64,000 nt of DNA from contig JADFAD010000005.1 in assembly GCA_015665455.1 (NCBI GenBank), forward strand, positions 248,001-312,000, written 5' to 3'. This document shows, piece after piece, positions 18,021 to 28,505 of this stretch. The notes beneath the pieces are model-generated. The model made no database searches, had not been told where the DNA came from, and was given only the letters and a program-made list of their open reading frames with translations. Made by a program: the position numbers and the translations under genes. The stretch is from Oceanospirillaceae bacterium. GTDB lineage: Bacteria > Pseudomonadota > Gammaproteobacteria > Pseudomonadales > Litoribrevibacteraceae. How positions within the stretch are numbered: the first letter of the stretch is position 1; every line of letters begins with the position of its first letter.

Positions 18021-18689
18021 TTAACCTTGCGCCTCTAACTCTTTTGCTTCTAATTCTTTTGCTTCATTGATTGCTCTATCCAACTTCTCAATGATTGGTT
18101 GAATAAGATGATGCTTGTTTTTATACGCAGATTTACCTGCCACTAGACGGCTACTGATGTCTGCGATTTCTTCGAAGGGTTTTAAGCCATTCGCTCGTAG
18201 CGTATTACCAGTATCAACAATATCAACAATGCGATCCGCTAACCCCATAATAGGCGCCAACTCCATTGCACCGTACAATTTGATAATATCCACTTGGCGA
18301 CCTAACTCGGCATAGTATCGCTTGGTCACATTAACAAATTTAGTGGCTACCTTCAGACGCCCTTCTGGCTCAACATCATCAATTCCAGCCGTCATCAACT
18401 TGCAACGAGCAATATTTAAATCAACAAGCTCGTACATACCTTTACCACCATGCTCTAGAAGTACGTCTTTACCAGACACACCTAAATCAGCAGCACCCAG
18501 TTCTACGTAAGAAGGAACATCTGTAGCACGCAAGATCACGAAATTCACGCCAGGAACGTTTGTTTCAAAAATCAGCTTACGACTTGTGAAAATATCTTCA
18601 ATCGGTTCGATACCTGCAGCCTTTAACAATGGCAAGGTATCTTTCAAAATTCGCCCTTTAGAAAGAGCAATAGTTAGTGTCTGATCCAT
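18021..18689 (-). CDS. hisG: ATP phosphoribosyltransferase, short form
   Basis: 222 residues. This is the short HisG form, which lacks the C-terminal regulatory domain and needs the paralogue HisZ for activity and histidine feedback. hisZ is not in this window. It catalyses the first step of histidine synthesis (ATP plus PRPP). The PRPP-site sequence [13 protein letters not shown] is present. The C terminus carries a small tandem duplication, [10 protein letters not shown], from a 15-base direct repeat near 18045. It lies 17 bases after murA. Confidence 0.95.
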   Translation of the reverse strand: MDQTLTIALSKGRILKDTLPLLKAAGIEPIEDIFTSRKLIFETNVPGVNFVILRATDVPSYVELGAADLGVSGKDVLLEHGGKGMYELVDLNIARCKLMTAGIDDVEPEGRLKVATKFVNVTKRYYAELGRQVDIIKLYGAMELAPIMGLADRIVDIVDTGNTLRANGLKPFEEIADISSRLVAGKSAYKNKHHLIQPIIEKLDRAINEAKELEAKELEAQG

Positions 18690-18706
18690 TATTGATCAAT
18701 CCAATC

Positions 18707-19975
<1,269 letters not shown>

Positions 19976-20038
19976 CTAATACACCAAATAAAAAGAGAAC
20001 GATTTCAGACTACTGAGCGATAAGAGCATCTGACTGAA

Positions 20039-20269
20039 TTAACCAGCTTCCGCAGGTGTTAAAGCTTTAATCTTAACGGCGTGAATTGAACCATCTTGGA
20101 TCTGAGCATTCAGCGCTTTATATACAGCTTGTTGACGCTTAACGGCATTCAAGCCTTCAAACTGATCCGTGATCACAGCCACTTCAAAATGATAGCCATC
20201 CGTTGATGCATCTACTTCTGCCTCTGGGAATTCTGCCGCCAATAAAGCCTTAACCTCATCTACTTCCAT
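20039..20269 (-). CDS. ibaG: BolA-family protein IbaG (YrbA)
   Basis: 76 residues from ATG 20269, preceded by GAGG at eight bases; an upstream GTG at 20308 is less likely. BolA fold with the family pattern YHFEVAVITDQFEGLNAVKRQQAVY..LNAQI..GSIHAVKIKALTP. BolA proteins work with monothiol glutaredoxins in iron-sulfur handling; IbaG is the acid-responsive paralogue. It sits between mlaC and murA, where E. coli has mlaB-ibaG-murA. Confidence 0.93.
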   Translation of the reverse strand: MEVDEVKALLAAEFPEAEVDASTDGYHFEVAVITDQFEGLNAVKRQQAVYKALNAQIQDGSIHAVKIKALTPAEAG

Positions 20270-20401
20270 CACAACCTCAACTAACTTATTACTTATTCTC
20301 GGGGTCACCCTAAATAAATAATGTTTATCAACATGAACGCCCCGACTAATGATTCCATCAGACGAGGCTCTATTTATTCTTTAAAAACTTAAATCAGAAT
20401 T

Positions 20402-21112
20402 CTATTTCTGACCTAACTCAGACGGCAGCTTCCCGTCTTCTACTTCGATATCAAGCTTAGAAGACCAGTTTTTAACAACCAAACTTACATCTCCACCTGC
20501 TTCCGCAACTTTTCGAGCAAACTGCTGACGATACAACAATCCAACATTAATACCCGCAACGGTCACGTTTTGTACTTTCCAAACACCAGACTTGGTTCTG
20601 TACATGCTGTACTTCAAAGGTACCTGCGTGCCACTGGACGTTGTAATAACAACGTTAACAACGGCCGTCTTTTTACCTGCCGGAACCTCTGCACCCTGTT
20701 TAATGCTAATCTTATACCCTTCGTATTCAATTAGACCACCAGAGTACGTCTCAACCAAACTGCGCTGGAACGCATCAGAAAACTTTTTACGATCAGCCTT
20801 TGAGGACTTCTTATAATAAGACCCCATAACCATAGCCGCGATTCGTCTAAAACCAACAACGGGTTTTAGCGCCTCAGCTACACGATCAAAGAACTGATTT
20901 GGCGTCTGCTCATAGCTTTCGCGTTCTTCATCAATGATCTTAAGCAATATACGCGTTGTATCCCAGACTGATTTCTCTGGTCCCGTATACTCATTAACTT
21001 CAACGACACCATTAACTTCTTCAACAGGAGTCGTTGCACTGACTGCCTGAGTGCTGAATCCAAACCCAAGCATTGCAATAAATACTACAAAAAAACGAAC
21101 AATCTTAGTCAC
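20402..21112 (-). CDS. mlaC: Phospholipid-binding periplasmic protein MlaC (orphan in this locus)
   Basis: 236 residues from GTG 21112, which has AAGGAG seven bases upstream and directly opens a signal peptide (TKIVRFFVVFIAMLGFGFSTQAVSA). The mature part is MlaC/Ttg2D-like: PNQFFDRVAEALKPVVGFRRIAAMVMG, SDAFQRSLVETYSGGL, VWKVQNVTVAGINVGLLYRQQF. MlaC shuttles phospholipids between the outer-membrane MlaA complex and the inner-membrane MlaFEDB transporter. The genes for MlaF, E and D that normally precede it, and mlaB that normally follows, are all missing here; the next gene upstream is the divergent yrbG. Confidence 0.92.
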   Translation of the reverse strand: MTKIVRFFVVFIAMLGFGFSTQAVSATTPVEEVNGVVEVNEYTGPEKSVWDTTRILLKIIDEERESYEQTPNQFFDRVAEALKPVVGFRRIAAMVMGSYYKKSSKADRKKFSDAFQRSLVETYSGGLIEYEGYKISIKQGAEVPAGKKTAVVNVVITTSSGTQVPLKYSMYRTKSGVWKVQNVTVAGINVGLLYRQQFARKVAEAGGDVSLVVKNWSSKLDIEVEDGKLPSELGQK

Positions 21113-21355
21113 CAAGCTCTCCTTGTTTTCTTCGCCCGAACTGTCCCTACCCCACAGCCTAAGCATTGTAACATTCTTAACGGACTCTACTCTAGTCCAG
21201 CAAACCAAACTGTTTAACAAACCCTCTCCTTAAGCGTTAGCCAATTACTATTGAAAACTATACAATCACCGCCAGAATTTATTAGCTGGCACCAAAACCT
21301 AAAACATCAGCGTTTAAGGTTATGAACAACTGTTTTTAAACGGAAACCAACACAT

Positions 21356-22366
21356 ATGCTGCTCTATAACACCATTGCTATTATCTTAGGACTCATTACC
21401 CTGGTCTGGAGTTCAGATCAATTTGTAAATTCTGCAGCATCCACTGCACGTTTACTTGGAATGTCGACCTTAATGATTGGTTTGACCGTTGTAAGCTTTG
21501 GTACATCAGCGCCTGAAATCATGGTGGCCATAAGTTCCGCTTTGAACGACGCACCGGGTTTAGCAGTCGGCAATGCGGTCGGTTCTAACATCGCTAACAT
21601 CGGATTAGTGTTGGGGATAACCGCCATCGTTTGTGCTCTGCCTATTCGTTCAGGCTTAATACGAATTGAACTGCCTTTACTGTTGTTCGTTACTGCGGTT
21701 GCTGGCGTATTAATGTACGACTTACAGCTTACAATCATCGATGGCATTATTTTATTAGCATTAATGCCCGTCACTTTATTCATATTCCATAAGTTCTCTA
21801 ACCAGCAGGACGTTGAACATGATGCGGCGGAAAGTGAATTTGAAGAAGAGATTGCTGAACTTCCAAAAATGACACCATTAAAATCTTGGGGGCTTTTAGC
21901 GTTCAGTTTAGTGTTACTCATTGCCAGTGCTCAGGCGTTAGTATGGGGAGCATCAGGCATCGCTCGAGAATTTGGAATCAGCGAATTAGTCATCGGTCTA
22001 ACGATTGTCGCAATAGGCACCAGTCTTCCCGAATTAGCAGCATCCGTAGCCAGTGCAATCAAAGGCCATCACGACTTAGCCATTGGTAACATCATCGGCT
22101 CTAACTTGTTCAACCTTATGACCGTTCTATCCGTACCCGGATTAATTATCACCACGGATATAGAACCGGTAGGGTTCACCAGAGATTACTTTGTCATGCT
22201 GGCGCTTACGATAGCCCTTGCTGTATTTATCTTTATACAAGGCAAAACAAAAGTCACCACTGCAGGCACAACACAAAGCGGTCAGCTTACACGCTGGCAC
22301 GGTTTAATTTTCTTGGTTGGCTACACTGCTTACATGGTGCAGCTGTATTTAAGCAGCGTCAACTAA
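21356..22366 (+). CDS. yrbG: Calcium/sodium antiporter, CaCA family (YrbG)
   Basis: 336 residues, about ten membrane segments in two inverted halves. Each half carries the alpha-repeat signature: FGTSAPEIMVAISSAL followed by GNAVGSNIAN, and IGTSLPELAASVASAI followed by GNIIGSNLFN. An acidic cytoplasmic loop (about residues 143-170) separates the halves. It probably exchanges Na+ or K+ for Ca2+. It is the first gene of the run leading to kdsD and the lpt genes, in the same position as E. coli yrbG. Confidence 0.93.
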   Translation: MLLYNTIAIILGLITLVWSSDQFVNSAASTARLLGMSTLMIGLTVVSFGTSAPEIMVAISSALNDAPGLAVGNAVGSNIANIGLVLGITAIVCALPIRSGLIRIELPLLLFVTAVAGVLMYDLQLTIIDGIILLALMPVTLFIFHKFSNQQDVEHDAAESEFEEEIAELPKMTPLKSWGLLAFSLVLLIASAQALVWGASGIAREFGISELVIGLTIVAIGTSLPELAASVASAIKGHHDLAIGNIIGSNLFNLMTVLSVPGLIITTDIEPVGFTRDYFVMLALTIALAVFIFIQGKTKVTTAGTTQSGQLTRWHGLIFLVGYTAYMVQLYLSSVN

Positions 22367-22430
22367 GCCACCAGAATTGAACAACCGAAACAAGTTACAA
22401 CTCAATTGAATTTCAGGTTCAGGAAATATC

Positions 22431-23402
22431 ATGACAGATTTCGATTTTATTGCTTCAGCTAAAAGAACACTTTCCATTGAAGCTGATGCTGTTAATGAAC
22501 TTAATCAACGCCTTGGTTCTGACTTTACGACCGCGTGTACATTACTGTTAAATTGTAAAGGTCGAGTCGTCGTTACAGGCATGGGGAAATCGGGCCATAT
22601 TGGTAAAAAAATGGCGGCGACACTCGCCAGCACCGGAACACCATCATTCTTTGTTCACCCAGGTGAAGCAAGCCACGGCGACCTAGGCATGATTACACCT
22701 CACGATGTAGTCATTGCCCTTTCAAATTCAGGCAACACCAGCGAAGTTGTGACGATCCTACCGCTAATCAAACGTATGCAAGCTCCATTGATCAGCATCA
22801 CAGGGAATCCTGCATCGTCCATGGCAAAAGCCGCAGTTGTTAACCTAGACATATCAGTCAAAGAAGAAGCATGCCCTCTAGGCCTAGCGCCTACAGCAAG
22901 TACGACGGCAACATTAGCGATGGGAGATGCATTAGCCGTAGCACTTCTTGAAGCTAAAGGTTTCACAGCGGAAGACTTCGCTTTCTCTCATCCCGGTGGC
23001 GCACTCGGTCGCAGACTGTTATTGAAAGTGGAAGATTTAATGCACAAAGGGAAGGACATCCCAACGGTATCTCCTGAAACCCTAACCAAAGATGCCCTAT
23101 TGGAAATTACTCGCAAAAAATTAGGTATGACGGCGGTCGTTGAAGAGAATGGTAATCTAGTTGGCGTGTTTACCGATGGAGATTTGCGCCGAGTTCTAGA
23201 TAACGAAACGAATCTTCATACCACTCAGATAAAAGATGTAATGACTGCATCTGGCGTTAGCTGCCAACCCAATATTTTGGCAGCGGAAGCGCTTAGCATT
23301 ATGGAAAACAAATCCATTAACGGCTTATTCGTTACCGATGAAACTAATTCGATTGTTGGTGCTCTCAATATGCACGATCTTCTTAAAGCTGGCATCATGT
23401 AA
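22431..23402 (+). CDS. kdsD: D-arabinose 5-phosphate isomerase
   Basis: 323 residues. N-terminal SIS domain (MGKSGHIGKKMAATLASTGTPSFFVHPGEASHGDLGM) and two C-terminal CBS domains (about 205-323). It converts ribulose 5-phosphate to arabinose 5-phosphate, the first step to Kdo for lipopolysaccharide. Followed 21 bases later by kdsC. Confidence 0.96.
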   Translation: MTDFDFIASAKRTLSIEADAVNELNQRLGSDFTTACTLLLNCKGRVVVTGMGKSGHIGKKMAATLASTGTPSFFVHPGEASHGDLGMITPHDVVIALSNSGNTSEVVTILPLIKRMQAPLISITGNPASSMAKAAVVNLDISVKEEACPLGLAPTASTTATLAMGDALAVALLEAKGFTAEDFAFSHPGGALGRRLLLKVEDLMHKGKDIPTVSPETLTKDALLEITRKKLGMTAVVEENGNLVGVFTDGDLRRVLDNETNLHTTQIKDVMTASGVSCQPNILAAEALSIMENKSINGLFVTDETNSIVGALNMHDLLKAGIM

Positions 23403-23423
23403 TCACATAAAGGATTTGAACTT

Positions 23424-23948
23424 ATGAGCAACGTGTTTGAACGAGCAACAAAAATCAAATTACTCTCTTGCGATGTTGATGGTGTAATGACCGATGGGTC
23501 TTTACTGTTCTCTTCTGACGGCCAAGAAATTAAAACATTCAATATTTTGGATGGTCAAGGCATTAAGATGCTTCAGAATAGTGGCGTAAAAGTAGCTATT
23601 ATCACTGGAAGAAAGTCAGCAATGGTTGAAAATAGAGCCAAGAATTTGGGTATAGATATTCTCTATCAAGGTAGAGAAGACAAAATCAATGCCATTCAAG
23701 ACATTGCCAAAGACTTTAATCTTGAATTAGATCAAATTGCCCACATTGGTGATGATTTACCTGACTTACCCGTCATTAGAAAAGTAGGGCTGGGTGTGAC
23801 CGTCCCTAACGGCGCAGATTTAATTAAAGAGCACGCCCATCACTGCACTACAAAAGCAGGTGGTAGAGGTGCAGTACGAGAGCTTTGTGAGTTAATCATG
23901 AAAGCTCAAAACACACTGACAGCCGCTCATGCTGAATATTTAAAATAA
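23424..23948 (+). CDS. kdsC: 3-deoxy-D-manno-octulosonate 8-phosphate phosphatase
   Basis: 174 residues, HAD-superfamily C0 type without a cap. The nucleophile motif is DVDGVMTDG (Asp17, Asp19), motif II is IITGRKS and the motif IV region is HIGDDLPDLP. It removes phosphate from Kdo-8-P in the lipopolysaccharide core pathway. It functions as a tetramer in the family. Between kdsD and lptC in the conserved order. Confidence 0.96.
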   Translation: MSNVFERATKIKLLSCDVDGVMTDGSLLFSSDGQEIKTFNILDGQGIKMLQNSGVKVAIITGRKSAMVENRAKNLGIDILYQGREDKINAIQDIAKDFNLELDQIAHIGDDLPDLPVIRKVGLGVTVPNGADLIKEHAHHCTTKAGGRGAVRELCELIMKAQNTLTAAHAEYLK

Positions 23949-23978
23949 CGTCAACCGTATTTATAGCCGATATTAAAA

Positions 23979-24554
23979 ATGAAGCTTCCAGACAAACTGA
24001 TCAAAACATTAAAAACGCTACCCATCTTCGTTGCCACCCTGGGTATCATTGTATGGTTAAGTTTGTCCGAAGAAGGCGATAAGGTAATAACACAGTCTTA
24101 TCAGCCTCAATCTACGCCTGATCTAACACTGATAAACTCAAAGTCAGATCATTACAATGAAACAGGACAAGTCCAATATCATCTTATAGCCGATCAGATA
24201 GATCACTATAAGAAAGATGACATGGCTTATCTCACCAACCCCGACCTGACCAGTAAACAAGCTGATTCTGAATGGCATGCAACCTCCTTGTCTGGGGAAG
24301 TAGATCTAAAAACCGACCAAATCACCTTAAACGACCAAGTCGTGATCAATCGCAGCTCGGCCGATCAATCGATGAAGTTAAGAGCCTCAACACTCACTAT
24401 CCATCCCAATGAAAGCATTGCAGAGAATGAAGTTCTAACAGTCATCACCTCAGGTCAAAGTTATGTCGAATCAAAAGGGTTTCATACAAACCTAGAAACT
24501 GGCGATACATTATTGAAATCCAATGTGCGAGGAACGCATGAAGTTCAAAAATAG
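23979..24554 (+). CDS. lptC: LPS export protein LptC
   Basis: 191 residues. A single N-terminal membrane anchor (about 14-30, TLPIFVATLGIIVWLSLS) is followed by the periplasmic beta-jellyroll (TGQVQYHLIADQIDHYKKDD..YLTNPDL). LptC takes LPS from LptB2FG and passes it to LptA. The last 17 bases overlap the start of lptA, indicating translational coupling. Confidence 0.93.
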   Translation: MKLPDKLIKTLKTLPIFVATLGIIVWLSLSEEGDKVITQSYQPQSTPDLTLINSKSDHYNETGQVQYHLIADQIDHYKKDDMAYLTNPDLTSKQADSEWHATSLSGEVDLKTDQITLNDQVVINRSSADQSMKLRASTLTIHPNESIAENEVLTVITSGQSYVESKGFHTNLETGDTLLKSNVRGTHEVQK

Positions 24555-25098
24555 ATTACTAATCACGCTGCTTCTGAGTCTAGTGGTAAGTTCCACTGCT
24601 TTTTCATTGCCCGAAGATCAAACAAAACCCATCGAATTGGAAGCAGATCAAGCGAAACTAAACAATAAAACTGGTGTGTCTGAATACACAGGCAACGTCA
24701 TCATTATTCAAGGCACCGCCAAACTCAATGCAGACAGAGTCCTACTTTATTCAGAGAACAATGAAGTGACACGAATGGAAGCATTCGGTGAACCAGCAAA
24801 ATACCAACAGATATTAAACATCGGAGAAGACCCTACCCATATCGAAGGTCAAAAGCTGGACCTTAAAGTAAAAGAAAATATTGCATTAGTAACGGGCAAC
24901 GGCAAAGTTTTTCGCGGGAAGGATATTCTTACAGGGAACAAGATCACTTATTCGCTTGATACCGGCGAGTTGAAAGCCAGCGGGCAAGAACCAACCAACG
25001 GCAGCGCGGAAGAGAATAACTCTCGAGTAAAGTTCATTATCAATCCGCAACAAACAAACAAAAAAGACACCTCAACAGACCAAGCGCCAGCGAACTAA
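24538..25098 (+). CDS. lptA: LPS transport periplasmic protein LptA
   Basis: 187 residues from ATG 24538 (GAGG six bases upstream), inside the end of lptC. Signal peptide ends near [10 protein letters not shown]. The OstA-fold core is visible ([38 protein letters not shown]). LptA oligomers form the periplasmic bridge for LPS between LptC and LptD. The C-terminal tail is polar and probably disordered. Confidence 0.94.
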   Translation: MKFKNRLLITLLLSLVVSSTAFSLPEDQTKPIELEADQAKLNNKTGVSEYTGNVIIIQGTAKLNADRVLLYSENNEVTRMEAFGEPAKYQQILNIGEDPTHIEGQKLDLKVKENIALVTGNGKVFRGKDILTGNKITYSLDTGELKASGQEPTNGSAEENNSRVKFIINPQQTNKKDTSTDQAPAN

Positions 25099-25112
25099 CA
25101 GGGACTTCTCTC

Positions 25113-25838
25113 ATGAGTATTTTAGAAGCCAAACATCTGGCGAAAAGCTATAAAGCCCGAAAGATTATTAAAGATGTATCACTTTCGGTATCCAGTGGTG
25201 AAGTGGTTGGCTTACTTGGTCCCAATGGTGCGGGTAAAACAACCTGCTTTTATATGATTGTAGGCCTAGTTAAACCGGACAATGGCACAGTGACCATAGA
25301 CGGTAAGGACATTACACACTACCCTATGCATGGCCGCGCTGAAGCAGGTTTAGGTTACCTTCCTCAAGAAGCTTCAATTTTTAGAAAACTGACCGTGGCT
25401 CAAAACATATTCGGCATTCTTGAATTACGCACTGAGCTGACCTCTAAACAGAAGCAAGAAAAACTCGAATACTTACTGCAAGAGTTCCACATCACACACA
25501 TTCGAGACTCTTTAGGCATGAGTTTGTCAGGTGGGGAACGCCGACGCGTTGAAATCGCGAGAGCACTGGCAACGGACCCTCAGTTCATACTTTTAGATGA
25601 ACCTTTTGCTGGCGTCGATCCCATATCCGTTAACGACATCCAAGGAATTATCAACCACCTAAAAAGCTTAGGCATTGGCGTTCTCATTACCGATCATAAC
25701 GTCCGAGAGACGCTTGGTATTTGTGACAAGGCTTACATAGCAGGTGAAGGACACATTATTGCTCAAGGTCAAAGTGAAGATGTCCTTAACAACCAAAAAG
25801 TAAAAGATATTTATCTCGGTGAGAACTTTAACCTTTAA
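25113..25838 (+). CDS. lptB: LPS export ABC ATPase LptB
   Basis: 241 residues. Walker [10 protein letters not shown] (36-44), signature [15 protein letters not shown], Walker [13 protein letters not shown], and switch His in [10 protein letters not shown]. It powers LPS extraction from the inner membrane with LptFG. It is 14 bases after lptA. A short hairpin overlaps its stop codon, and rpoN follows after 187 bases. Confidence 0.97.
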   Translation: MSILEAKHLAKSYKARKIIKDVSLSVSSGEVVGLLGPNGAGKTTCFYMIVGLVKPDNGTVTIDGKDITHYPMHGRAEAGLGYLPQEASIFRKLTVAQNIFGILELRTELTSKQKQEKLEYLLQEFHITHIRDSLGMSLSGGERRRVEIARALATDPQFILLDEPFAGVDPISVNDIQGIINHLKSLGIGVLITDHNVRETLGICDKAYIAGEGHIIAQGQSEDVLNNQKVKDIYLGENFNL

Positions 25839-25867
25839 TGCGCCTAAGGAATAATACAAGCGCATTA
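25836..25867 (+). repeat. Hairpin at the lptB stop codon
   Basis: Perfect 8-base stem TAATGCGC / GCGCATTA with a 16-base loop, beginning in the TAA of lptB. No U-run follows, so it is more likely an mRNA 3'-end stabiliser or partial attenuator than a full terminator. Confidence 0.45.
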
Positions 25868-25931
25868 CAGTAAAAACATTACACACAAATCAACACTAAC
25901 CGTTTTTATTTGGTTTATACTTGATTGCCAG

Positions 25932-25947
25932 TGGCAAATAAATTGCT
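25932..25947 (+). promoter_or_regulatory. Candidate sigma-54 (-24/-12) promoter of rpoN
   Basis: TGGCAAATAAATTGCT: TGGCA, then TTGCT, with exactly ten bases between the GG and GC pairs, as required for sigma-54. The consensus is TGGCACG-N4-TTGCW; the differences are in the less conserved sixth and seventh positions. The start would be near 25958, about 68 bases before the rpoN ATG. The TGGCAA half is also part of a 6-1-6 palindrome (25925-25937). Confidence 0.5.
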
Positions 25948-26025
25948 TGTATGGTTTCCTACCAACAATACTTTAACGTATACACAAAACACACTGAGTG
26001 AAGGCAAAAGGATAAGTTGTAATTT

Positions 26026-27543
26026 ATGAAAACATCGCTTCAGCTCAAAATGGGTCAATCTTTAACCATGACCCCACAACTGCAACAAGCCATACGCTTA
26101 TTGCAGTTATCAACATTAGATCTTCAACAAGAGATTCAGCAAGCCTTAGAAAACAACCCGATGTTAGAAGTGGAAGAAGACTTCGAACAAGGCCCGCAAC
26201 AGTCCATTGAAGATAAAATGGCTGAAACGCCTCAGGATCAACAACCGACGGCCGAACAAGAAGAAATTAACAACACAAATACCGAAGAAGTTTCTGCGGA
26301 TAGTGACTGGAATAATGATATCCCTGAAGATCTATCCATCGATACAGGCTGGGACGATATTTACCAACATACGCCGACATCAGCCGTAGGTCCATCTGAC
26401 GATGATGGATTCGACTTTGAATCACGAAACTCCGTAACAGAAACACTCCAGGATCACTTAAATTGGCAGCTAAACCTAACGCCAATGAGCGACACGGATA
26501 AAATCATTGCCGAAAACGTCATTGATGGCATAGACAACGATGGTTACTTGCAAACCACCGCCGATGATATATGCATCAGCGTGAATCAAGAGCTGAAACT
26601 AGAAGGCGAAGACGCCATCGAAAACGATGAAGTCGAGGCCGTACTACACCTTATTCAACGGTTTGATCCTGTTGGCTCTGGCGCAAGAAATTTACAAGAA
26701 TGCCTTCAAGTCCAACTTAACCAAATGCCGCCAGACACCCCTTACCTGCCTGAAGCAAAGATTGTCGTTTTAAGGTATTTAGATCTCTTAGGGAATAAAG
26801 ATTTCGCAAGCATAATGCGTAAAGCCCGTCTAAAAGAAGATACATTACGGGCAATCATTGAACTGATTCAATCTCTGCATCCCAGACCCGGCGAGCAAAT
26901 CGATCAACAAACGCCAGAATATGTTGTACCTGATGTAGTTGTTCAAAAAATCAATGGTCGCTGGCGCGTTGACCTAAACCCAGAAATAACACCTAAAATA
27001 CGAATCAATCCAAGTTATGCATCCCTCATACGAAGAGCCGACAGCAGCGCTGACAACACCTTCCTGAAGGATAACATGCAAGAAGCTAAATGGTTTCTAA
27101 AAAGCCTTCAGAGCCGCAATGAAACCCTTCTCAAGGTCTCCACCAAAATAATGGAACACCAACGAGGATTTCTTGACTACGGCGATGAAGCAATGAAGCC
27201 CTTGGTTCTGCACGACATAGCTGAAGCCGTTGAGATGCATGAATCCACCATCTCTCGTGTAACAACACAGAAATACATTCATACCCCAAGAGGGATTTTC
27301 GAGCTAAAATACTTCTTCTCAAGCCATGTAAGCACAACATCAGGCGGAGAATGCTCCTCCACAGCAATACGCGCGATCATCAAAAAACTCGTTGCGGCCG
27401 AAAACGCCAAAAAGCCGCTGAGTGATAATAAAATCGCAGCATTACTTGGTGACCAAGGGATTAAGGTCGCCCGAAGAACAATTGCCAAATACAGAGAAGC
27501 TATGAATATCCCACCATCGAACGAGAGGAAGCGTTTGGTTTAA
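26026..27543 (+). CDS. rpoN: RNA polymerase sigma-54 factor
   Basis: 505 residues. Region I at the N terminus is Gln/Leu-rich (LGQSL-type start, [31 protein letters not shown]). An acidic region II covers about 50-130. The core-binding and DNA-binding domains include the HTH around [15 protein letters not shown], and the RpoN box [10 protein letters not shown] is at 482-491. It directs transcription at -24/-12 promoters with AAA+ activators. Followed by hpf, ptsN, rapZ and npr in the conserved order. Confidence 0.97.
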   Translation: MKTSLQLKMGQSLTMTPQLQQAIRLLQLSTLDLQQEIQQALENNPMLEVEEDFEQGPQQSIEDKMAETPQDQQPTAEQEEINNTNTEEVSADSDWNNDIPEDLSIDTGWDDIYQHTPTSAVGPSDDDGFDFESRNSVTETLQDHLNWQLNLTPMSDTDKIIAENVIDGIDNDGYLQTTADDICISVNQELKLEGEDAIENDEVEAVLHLIQRFDPVGSGARNLQECLQVQLNQMPPDTPYLPEAKIVVLRYLDLLGNKDFASIMRKARLKEDTLRAIIELIQSLHPRPGEQIDQQTPEYVVPDVVVQKINGRWRVDLNPEITPKIRINPSYASLIRRADSSADNTFLKDNMQEAKWFLKSLQSRNETLLKVSTKIMEHQRGFLDYGDEAMKPLVLHDIAEAVEMHESTISRVTTQKYIHTPRGIFELKYFFSSHVSTTSGGECSSTAIRAIIKKLVAAENAKKPLSDNKIAALLGDQGIKVARRTIAKYREAMNIPPSNERKRLV

Positions 27544-27681
27544 ACAAGTTGACACATATCATTGTATTCGAAGAAGGCTAGGACTATATTAAAGGTGAAG
27601 GGGGCAGAAGACCCCTTCCGGTTTAAACATCAAAACCGGAAAAACGCTGGACCACAGCATACCAATTTAAGGAGTCCTTAT

Positions 27682-27969
27682 ATGCAAGTAAACATCAGTG
27701 GCCAACACCTTGATATTACCCACAATATTCGCGAATATGTTACTTCCAAATTAGATCGACTTGAGCGACACTATGATCAGATTACAAACGTTCAAGTAAC
27801 CTTAAGTGTAGAAAAACAAAGACAACAGGCCGAAGCCAAGCTACATGTAACCGGCGGAGAAGTATTTGCTAACGCAGAGCATGACGATTTATACGCAGCG
27901 ATTGATGCTCTTGCAGACAAGCTGGATCGTCAACTGATTAAGCATAAAGAAAAAGCCAAATCCCGGTAA
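27682..27969 (+). CDS. hpf: Ribosome hibernation-promoting factor, short form
   Basis: 95 residues from ATG 27682, with AAGGAG upstream; longer in-frame extensions lack a ribosome site. This is the short HPF/YfiA fold (MQVNISGQHLDITHNIREYVTSKLDRLERHY). It binds the ribosomal decoding region in stationary phase; short HPF works with RMF to make 100S dimers. Conserved neighbour of rpoN. Confidence 0.95.
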   Translation: MQVNISGQHLDITHNIREYVTSKLDRLERHYDQITNVQVTLSVEKQRQQAEAKLHVTGGEVFANAEHDDLYAAIDALADKLDRQLIKHKEKAKSR

Positions 27970-28019
27970 TTTATTTTAATATGTAGCTGCGAACGAATTG
28001 AATATATGAGCAGCATTGA

Positions 28020-28466
28020 ATGGATTTAACAACCATATTAGTACCAGAGCGCACCATTAGGTGCGCTTCCTGCCAAAGCAAGAAAAGAACCATAGAAGAA
28101 CTCTCAAAAATATTTTCTCAGACATTGAGAGGCCCTTCTGAGCACGAAATCTTTGATGCATTCATAGAAAGAGAGCGACTAGGAAGCACTGGACTCGGTG
28201 ATGGAATCGGTATTCCACATTGTCGTTTAGCTGCCTGTAAATCTCCAACAGGGGTACTGCTTTTACTCGACAACCCCATTGACTTTGATTCCCTAGATCG
28301 ACAAAAAGTGGACATCGTTTTTGCATTAATTGTCCCGCAAGAAGCAACGGATGAACATCTGGATATCCTCGCAACCATAGCAGGGAAGTTCAGTAATCCA
28401 GAACTTCGTGATAAGTTAAGAGCCACAACCTCCGAAACTGAGCTTTTCAACGCAATGACAATGTAA
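28020..28466 (+). CDS. ptsN: Nitrogen-PTS EIIA component PtsN
   Basis: 148 residues, EIIA-fructose-like fold. The phosphorylatable His67 is in GIGIPHCRL. It receives phosphate from PtsP through NPr and regulates potassium uptake and nitrogen/stress functions rather than transporting sugar. An extra Cys pair (CASC, residues 15-18) near the N terminus is unusual and could be redox-sensitive or metal-binding. Confidence 0.95.
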   Translation: MDLTTILVPERTIRCASCQSKKRTIEELSKIFSQTLRGPSEHEIFDAFIERERLGSTGLGDGIGIPHCRLAACKSPTGVLLLLDNPIDFDSLDRQKVDIVFALIVPQEATDEHLDILATIAGKFSNPELRDKLRATTSETELFNAMTM

Positions 28467-28505
28467 ACTCAGATCAACCCTGACAGTTACTGATAGGCCC
28501 TGGTT

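Noticed and set aside
21418-21921. 167-codon frame antisense to the calcium antiporter gene
   Set aside because: Low-complexity antisense shadow of membrane-protein codons (Ser/Thr-rich); no ribosome site or homology pattern.
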